Source: Ettlia oleoabundans
Lineage: Eukaryota; Chlorophyta; Chlorophyceae; Chlamydomonadales
DNA length: 14,060 bases
Reading direction: 5' to 3'
NCBI GenBank assembly: GCA_019693395.1
Contig: JAAMXP010001506.1
Span: 786-14,845, forward strand
Made by a program: the position numbers and the translations under genes. How positions within the stretch are numbered: the stretch's first letter is position 1; every line of letters starts with the position of its first letter. The notes under the pieces are model-generated. The model did not search any database, had not been told where the DNA came from, and worked only from the letters and a program-made list of their open reading frames with translations. Positions 10,057-14,060 of the stretch are shown here, in pieces.

Positions 10057-12014
10057 CTAACCGCACATATCTGTTCAGTTGGGAAGCCCATCAGGCAGAT
10101 TTCGCTCCGCTTTACTGAGGGGTAGGGGGGGGGGCGGTGTGTGTGTGTGTGTGTGGGGGGGTATATTAGGTAACTGAGTATAACCTGACAGAGTTGTTTT
10201 GTATGGCAATATGGCAAGGCAGCAGCCAGACATTTGCCTATTGTCCCCACCCGTCCCAGCAGGTGAAGCGCCTGACGGTCCAGCTGGACGCCGCCCACAG
10301 CTCGATTGAGGCAGAGCGCGGAGCGATGACAGCTGAGCAGGCCCGTGCTGCGGCAGCCGCAGCAGAGGCTGCACAGCTTAGGAAGCAGCTGGCAGAGCAG
10401 CAGGCGGCAGTAGCTGCCGAGGAAGCTGTGGGCACTCAGCTGGCACGCCAGATGGCGCAGCAGGCGGTCCAGGATGCCACGAGGCGTGCTGGACAGGAGC
10501 AAGCATCTGCTGGGCTGGAGCCATCTGAGCCAGCATTGGCACATACAGGTGGTCAAGGCCGGCAAGTGAGGGTGGCGCCCTTCACATATGCGCATCCAGG
10601 TCCAGTGCTGCCAGGCTCGGAAACTCATCAAGGCTTTGCCCTCCCCGGCCCAACACTGCCAGTTGCTGACAGTGAATATGGCTTGGCGCTGCCTGAGCAG
10701 CCACAGGTGCTGCCGCTGAGCCCAGGCGGTCCGCCGGCCACGCCCCAGCAGCCGCCACAACCGGCTTCTCATCGGCAGAAGGACAGTCAGCAAGTCAGGC
10801 AGGCGGGCTGCCAGGGAAGCAGCCAGCAAGGGGGGCAGCAAAGCAACCCAGGTCTGCTGGACAGCAGTGAGGCAGCGTGTGAGCCACATGATATATTTCT
10901 TCTACAGTTGCAGCTGCAGCGGGTTGGCGAGGAGAACGAGGTGCTGCAGCAGCAGGTGGTGGGCATGGAGGCGGCTCTGAAAGAGGCGGCAGATGCAACC
11001 GGTGGTCATGCCAACCCGCAGCAGAAGATTCAGGTCTATTGTGTCTCCTGCTGCTGGCAGCAAGTTGTTTCCACAAAGCGATGCTATGCTTCCATCCATC
11101 TGGGTGAATCTTCTTTCAAGAATCCGTGCGCTGCCCTGCAATACTCTCACCAGTGTGCATACCTGATCGTGTGTTGCTACCGACTCTGTGCCCTGCAGTA
11201 CCTGCAAAAAGTGCGAAGGGACCTGGAAATGATGAGGCGGGAGTGCAACAGGTTGCTGGTGGAGCGGCACTCACTGGAGCAGTGTATACGGTAAGGACAT
11301 CTTGCCAATGCACTGAACTTAACTGCCAAAAGAACCTGTTTTACTTTCTCTTACGGCACCTTGCATCCAGACAGCCATCGGCCAGCAGCGCAACAAAATG
11401 CAACGCACTGCAATGCAACAGTGGGTGCCTAAACCTAGGGCGCAACTGCACGCCGTCAGCTCTCTGTGGTCAGCCGGCAGTCACTCGTTGCTTTGCTTTC
11501 CTTGAAAGCAATGGTCCAAATTATGTGCTTGGAATGGAATAGCAGTGCCTTGCACATGCGACAGTGCAGCAGTATCCAGCACAGCAGTACCAGTACCTCT
11601 GGCATTCCCTGCAGGTACCTGGCTGCTCGCCTGGAGCTGCAGGGAGCGGTACAGCGGGACGCCACTGGTACAGCTACCCGCAGCCCAGCCAGACACTTTC
11701 AGCCCACCTCGCTGGCCGGGCACATTGCTGGGAGCGGCGGTGTTGAGGGCAGCAAGCACAGCGCGTGCAGCGGGCGTCTCACATCCCCGGCACCGGTATC
11801 GCCTGGCAAGGTGGCGGCAGTCCCGACCCCCGCCTGGTCACTGCCGCGTAGCGTTTCGGCCAGCGGTTTGAGCGGCATCAGCAGTGCAGGTAGCAGCAGC
11901 ATTCCAGCAGTGCCCGCATTGGCGACGCCAGAGGTGGTGGAGGCTGCGGTTCTCAACCTAGTGGCGTCAGTGGTGGCTGGGAGCGCAGGTCAGCGGCAGG
12001 TGGGAAGCATGTGA
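6557..12014 (+). CDS. Large Gln/Ala/Glu-rich coiled-coil protein (5' end uncertain)
   Basis: Exons: 6557-6643, 6705-6800, 7083-7385, 7568-9528, 9828-9954, 10263-11033, 11199-11290, 11615-12014 (TGA at 12012-12014). All junctions keep phase; the phase-2 donor CT|GTGAGC at 9528 joins acceptor CAGCAG|A at 9828. This gives about 1,240 residues from ATG 6726, or about 1,280 with the earlier exon. The protein is dominated by long heptad-like stretches (LRQQEALRSEAQHWQNHAAEL; LEAKLRQEKLSRQQLVEAY; LQKVRRDLEMMRRECNRLL), with Ser/Gly-rich breaks at about 8190-8330 and 9280-9430, a Pro/Gln-rich linker at 10563-10900 and a Ser/Pro/Ala-rich tail. No motor, kinase or membrane domain is seen. Such proteins are commonly golgin-, centrosome- or filament-like scaffolds, but I do not recognise it. 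MLSRALGRRSTLG at 6726 could look like an organelle-targeting start. Confidence 0.8.
9981..10053. repeat. (TG)n dinucleotide tract, about 36 units, intronic
   Basis: Uninterrupted TG for 73 bases in the intron 9955-10262 of the coiled-coil gene, starting 26 bases after the donor GT. A tract this long is expected to be length-variable and can form Z-DNA. Confidence 0.98.
10125..10161. repeat. G-run and (GT)n block, intronic
   Basis: A run of about ten G, then GCG, a GT dinucleotide run at about 10137-10154 and a second G run, in the same intron as the long TG tract. Confidence 0.9.
10255..10262 (+). other. Tandem NAGNAG acceptor
   Basis: The intron ends CCCAGCAG before GTGAAGCGC. Splicing after the first AG (10259) or second AG (10262) differs by one Gln codon, both in phase 0. 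Confidence 0.6.
10566..10907 (+). other. Optional in-frame intron (exitron-like) in the coiled-coil gene
   Basis: A strong donor CAA|GTGAGG at 10566 and a strong acceptor TTCTTCTACAG ending at 10907 flank 342 nt, exactly 114 codons with no stop. Removal would join two coiled-coil segments directly (...QGRQ-LQLQRVGEENEVL...) and delete the Pro/Gln-rich linker. The gene entry keeps it as coding; either form stays in frame. Confidence 0.5.
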
Positions 12015-12313
12015 TATGGAAGGTAATAGCGGCGGCAGCATAATAAGCTCTGTATTTGCGTTATGTTCATGATTTTAGCAGTGGTAGGTAAATAGAATTT
12101 AGCAATTGAGAAGCGAGGCTACCTTTGAGAGGCGATAAGCTGTCGACCGCCAGCAGCGTTGCCAACGCCTTGTCCCAGGCAACTTTCCAGCCCATTCCGC
12201 TGAGCCATACGATGCGGTATCGGCGGTGGCGGGAAAGGCTGAGTTTTATTGAGATCACCCACAGTGACCTTGAAAGCGTGCCACCAGCCAAATCAAGGGT
12301 CAAGTCAACTCGA
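12015..12313. promoter_or_regulatory. Intergenic: 3' UTR of coiled-coil gene and HAP2 upstream region
   Basis: A relatively AT-rich stretch (about 12020-12110) follows the stop at 12014. The TGTAA poly(A) signal typical of many green algae is not seen. An ATG at 12212 is in frame with HAP2 and would add 34 residues before the preferred ATG at 12314. Confidence 0.5.
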
Positions 12314-12379
12314 ATGTCTCGATGCCGCCGGGCTCTGGCCTTGGCGGCGCTGGCGGCTCTAATCCACGTTGCCCATGCC
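12314..12379 (+). other. Predicted signal peptide of HAP2
   Basis: The 22 residues MSRCRRALALAALAALIHVAHA have a basic start, a hydrophobic Ala/Leu core and an A-H-A end before GVL, as expected for secretion into the ER. HAP2 is a type I membrane protein, so this supports the ATG at 12314. Confidence 0.8.
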
Positions 12380-14060
12380 GGAGTACTGGCCGTGGGAAAG
12401 CTGCAATCATGCGTAAACGACGGCTCGGTGCGTTCGGCGCGCGCGCTTGTGAGCCCGCAGCAGAAAGTGCGGAACTTCACGCCTCTCCGCAAGCCCCCCG
12501 CCTCGCAGACGCCCTCCACCAGTCTCAGCTGCTCTGAGAAGATAGTCGTGACCGTGGAGCTAGAGAACAACAAGCTCTACGAAACGGAGCAACTAAACTT
12601 TGATGTGTCTTGCGTGAACAGGCGCGTGGGGACGCTTGATTGGGGCGCTGCAAGCACTCGCTGCGATCCCCGCCTTCATACGGAGAGAGCTGCTGGCGGT
12701 GCGGCACCTCCGTTGCCGGTTGCCGCCCTCTACCCGCCGCTGGCATTCACACCCTTGTCATCAACCTGGACGCCTCACAGTCCCCCCACCTTTCAATTGT
12801 CAATACCTATACGTTCAATGCCCTGCAGTCCCACGAATCAGTGCCCTTGTCCCTGCAACTATGCAACCGATACAAACTGCCAATGCCGCGACCTTAGACA
12901 GAACATCATCGTTTCCGCAACCAAGAGCCCCGTATATGCGTCCTACCCCATCACCTACTACAAGCACTTCAACGGTCGACCGTACGAGGCAAGTCCCAGC
13001 ACCCAGCTGTCGCTGCAGCTAGTCTTGCAGGCGGGATAGCCCTTGGCAAAAGCCGGGCAGACAGCTTCAGTGGCGGCAGTCACAGCAGCAACCGCCCGCG
13101 CATCCCAAAAGTGCCTACATCACACCCTTACCTGATTGCCACCATGGACCTGCTATTATCATCGTGTGCAGGATATTATCGTCGGGAACAGCTGCCGTGA
13201 CGGCTGGAATGATGCCGGAGCCACGTGCGGATTTGCCAAGCTGAACGGGCAGGATGTCGCGTGCGTAACTGCCGCCGCTGCTGCCACCTCTGCTGCTGCT
13301 GCTCCCCGTCCGATTGCTGGCCCCTGCATGCCCCTTGCTGGCTGGCTGGCTGGCTGGAGCTGCCACCAGAAGTGCTGCTGCCTGTCACCGGCACGCTGTA
13401 TCGGATACACCGTTTACTTGCTGTCAGGCGCGGCATGTGCTGCCGCTCAGTGGGCCAGCTGGTGCGCTGCTTCTGTTTGTGCCAGCTGTATGGAAAGCAC
13501 AGGGATCTGTGCATTGGCTGCATTTAGGGCGGGCATCATGCCCATGCCACAATGCTGTGACTCTTGCCTTCACCGTCTGCCTGACCGAAACGGAACATGT
13601 GACACAGATGGTGCGCCTGCTGTCCGGCTGGCGTCACAGGCGCCGCTAGGTCTAGTTGGCACCGGTGTCGCTTCCCAGCAATATCAGCACCTGCTTTTGC
13701 GGCCCTTGAACCGCTATATCTTTCCCACCCTGCCGCCCTCAAGAGTGCCCCGCCACCGCCGTCCATGCGTGGGCTTGCCTGCTTGTGCCTCTCCTGACAC
13801 CCCTAAATCATTTCCATCCCGCCCTCAACAGCGCCCTTCACCTGTCCCATTCCTGTGCGTGTGTGCGTCTGCAGGGACTCTCAAGGCTTCTGCTGCAACT
13901 GCGGCAGCCTGATCAACATTGGAGGCGATAGCGGGCAGCTGTCACGTGGCAACCTTAACTGCGGCGGGATCATTCAGACCCAGAAGTCGGCGCACTGCCT
14001 ACGATTTGACGACACATGGTGGCATGCGGTGTGTGTGTGTGGGGTGGGGGTGTGTGGGGG
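12314..14060 (+). CDS. HAP2: HAP2/GCS1 gamete fusion protein (N-terminal part; runs off right edge)
   Basis: Exons: 12314-12427, 12509-12625, 12842-12988, 13172-13260, 13875-14028, then donor GTGTGT into an intron. HAP2 is the class II fusogen on one gamete that merges plasma membranes in algae, plants and protists. Visible family features, in order: signal peptide; AVGKLQSCVNDGS; LSCSEKIVVTVELEN; CPCPCNYATDTNCQCRDL; TKSPVYASYPITY; FNGRPYE; ATCGF; DSQGFCCNCGS; RGNLNC...SAHCLRFDDTWW. The order and cysteines match the start of chlorophyte HAP2 proteins as I recall them. About 207 residues are present; the family is usually several hundred longer, with a single transmembrane segment, not reached here. 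Start chosen because it places the signal peptide at the N-terminus. Oddities: a GC-AG intron, two stop-free introns of length 3n (81 and 216 nt), and a short fusion loop. The exon 2 donor could instead be GTGAAC at 12614, losing four codons. Confidence 0.93.
12989..13171 (+). other. GC-AG intron in HAP2
   Basis: After codons for FNGRPYE the sequence is GAG|GCAAGT, the classic strong GC-type donor, and the intron ends GTGTGCAG before GATATTATC. Both ends are phase 0, and the joined protein (RPYE-DIIVGNSC) follows HAP2 order. No GT donor nearby does the same. Confidence 0.8.
13336..13357. repeat. (TGGC)n short repeat in HAP2 intron
   Basis: Five TGGC-type units in the 614-nt intron 13261-13874. 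Apart from C/T-rich stretches nearer its 3' end, nothing else recognisable is seen in that intron. Confidence 0.8.
14029..14060. repeat. GT/G-rich simple sequence from a HAP2 donor site to the window edge
   Basis: The donor after exon 13875-14028 opens directly into (GT)n followed by G runs, so the first intronic bases are themselves simple repeat. Confidence 0.8.

Noticed and set aside
9742..10125. Open frames with long Val-Cys, Thr-His or Cys-Val runs over the TG tract
   Set aside because: These are translations of the intronic dinucleotide repeat; only 9828-9954 within the region is coding by phase.
12125..13039. A single uninterrupted 304-codon frame before and through HAP2 exons 1-3
   Set aside because: It starts at TTG, precedes the signal peptide and ends by running into the GC-AG intron; HAP2 family order requires splicing to exon 13172.
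1..14060. tRNA, rRNA or transposon genes
   Set aside because: No cloverleaf-like segment, rRNA core, terminal inverted repeat or reverse transcriptase/transposase motif was seen on either strand, although weak or degraded copies cannot be excluded by eye.

Overview
The window looks like nuclear DNA of a green alga. It is G+C-rich by eye, its genes are cut into many short exons (44 to about 320 nt on the minus-strand gene) by introns of roughly 60-600 nt with GT...AG ends, and introns are full of simple repeats. No bacterial signals (operons, Shine-Dalgarno sites) are seen. A HAP2/GCS1 gamete-fusion gene close to that of chlorophyte algae supports this. Trebouxiophyte-like gene structure is my best guess; the species is not determined. 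All exon models below were built by hand from splice sites and codon phase, not from RNA.

Layout: (1) minus strand, 1-6226: a gene of at least 17 exons, read from 6226 towards 1. It encodes a short conserved-looking N-terminus, an Ala/Pro-rich linker, a helical (HEAT/ARM-like) region and then WD40 blades; it very probably runs off the left edge. (2) 6227 to about 6556: a short divergent intergenic region, probably a shared promoter. (3) plus strand, about 6557-12014: a large Gln/Ala/Glu-rich coiled-coil protein of about 1,240-1,280 residues in about eight exons. (4) 12015-12313: a short intergenic region. (5) plus strand, 12314 to the right edge: the first five exons (about 207 codons) of HAP2/GCS1, the class II gamete membrane fusogen, with signal peptide, Cys-rich domain and the fusion-loop region.

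The three genes do not form an obvious pathway. The most interesting points are: HAP2 itself, with an unusually short cysteine-bounded fusion loop and a GC-AG intron; a 78-bp tandem duplication that copies an exon end and its donor site into two 39-nt in-frame candidate microexons; a second, 80-bp duplication copying an exon start; several predicted introns whose length is a multiple of three and which contain no stop; and a recurrent placement of GT-rich simple repeats just inside 5' splice sites.
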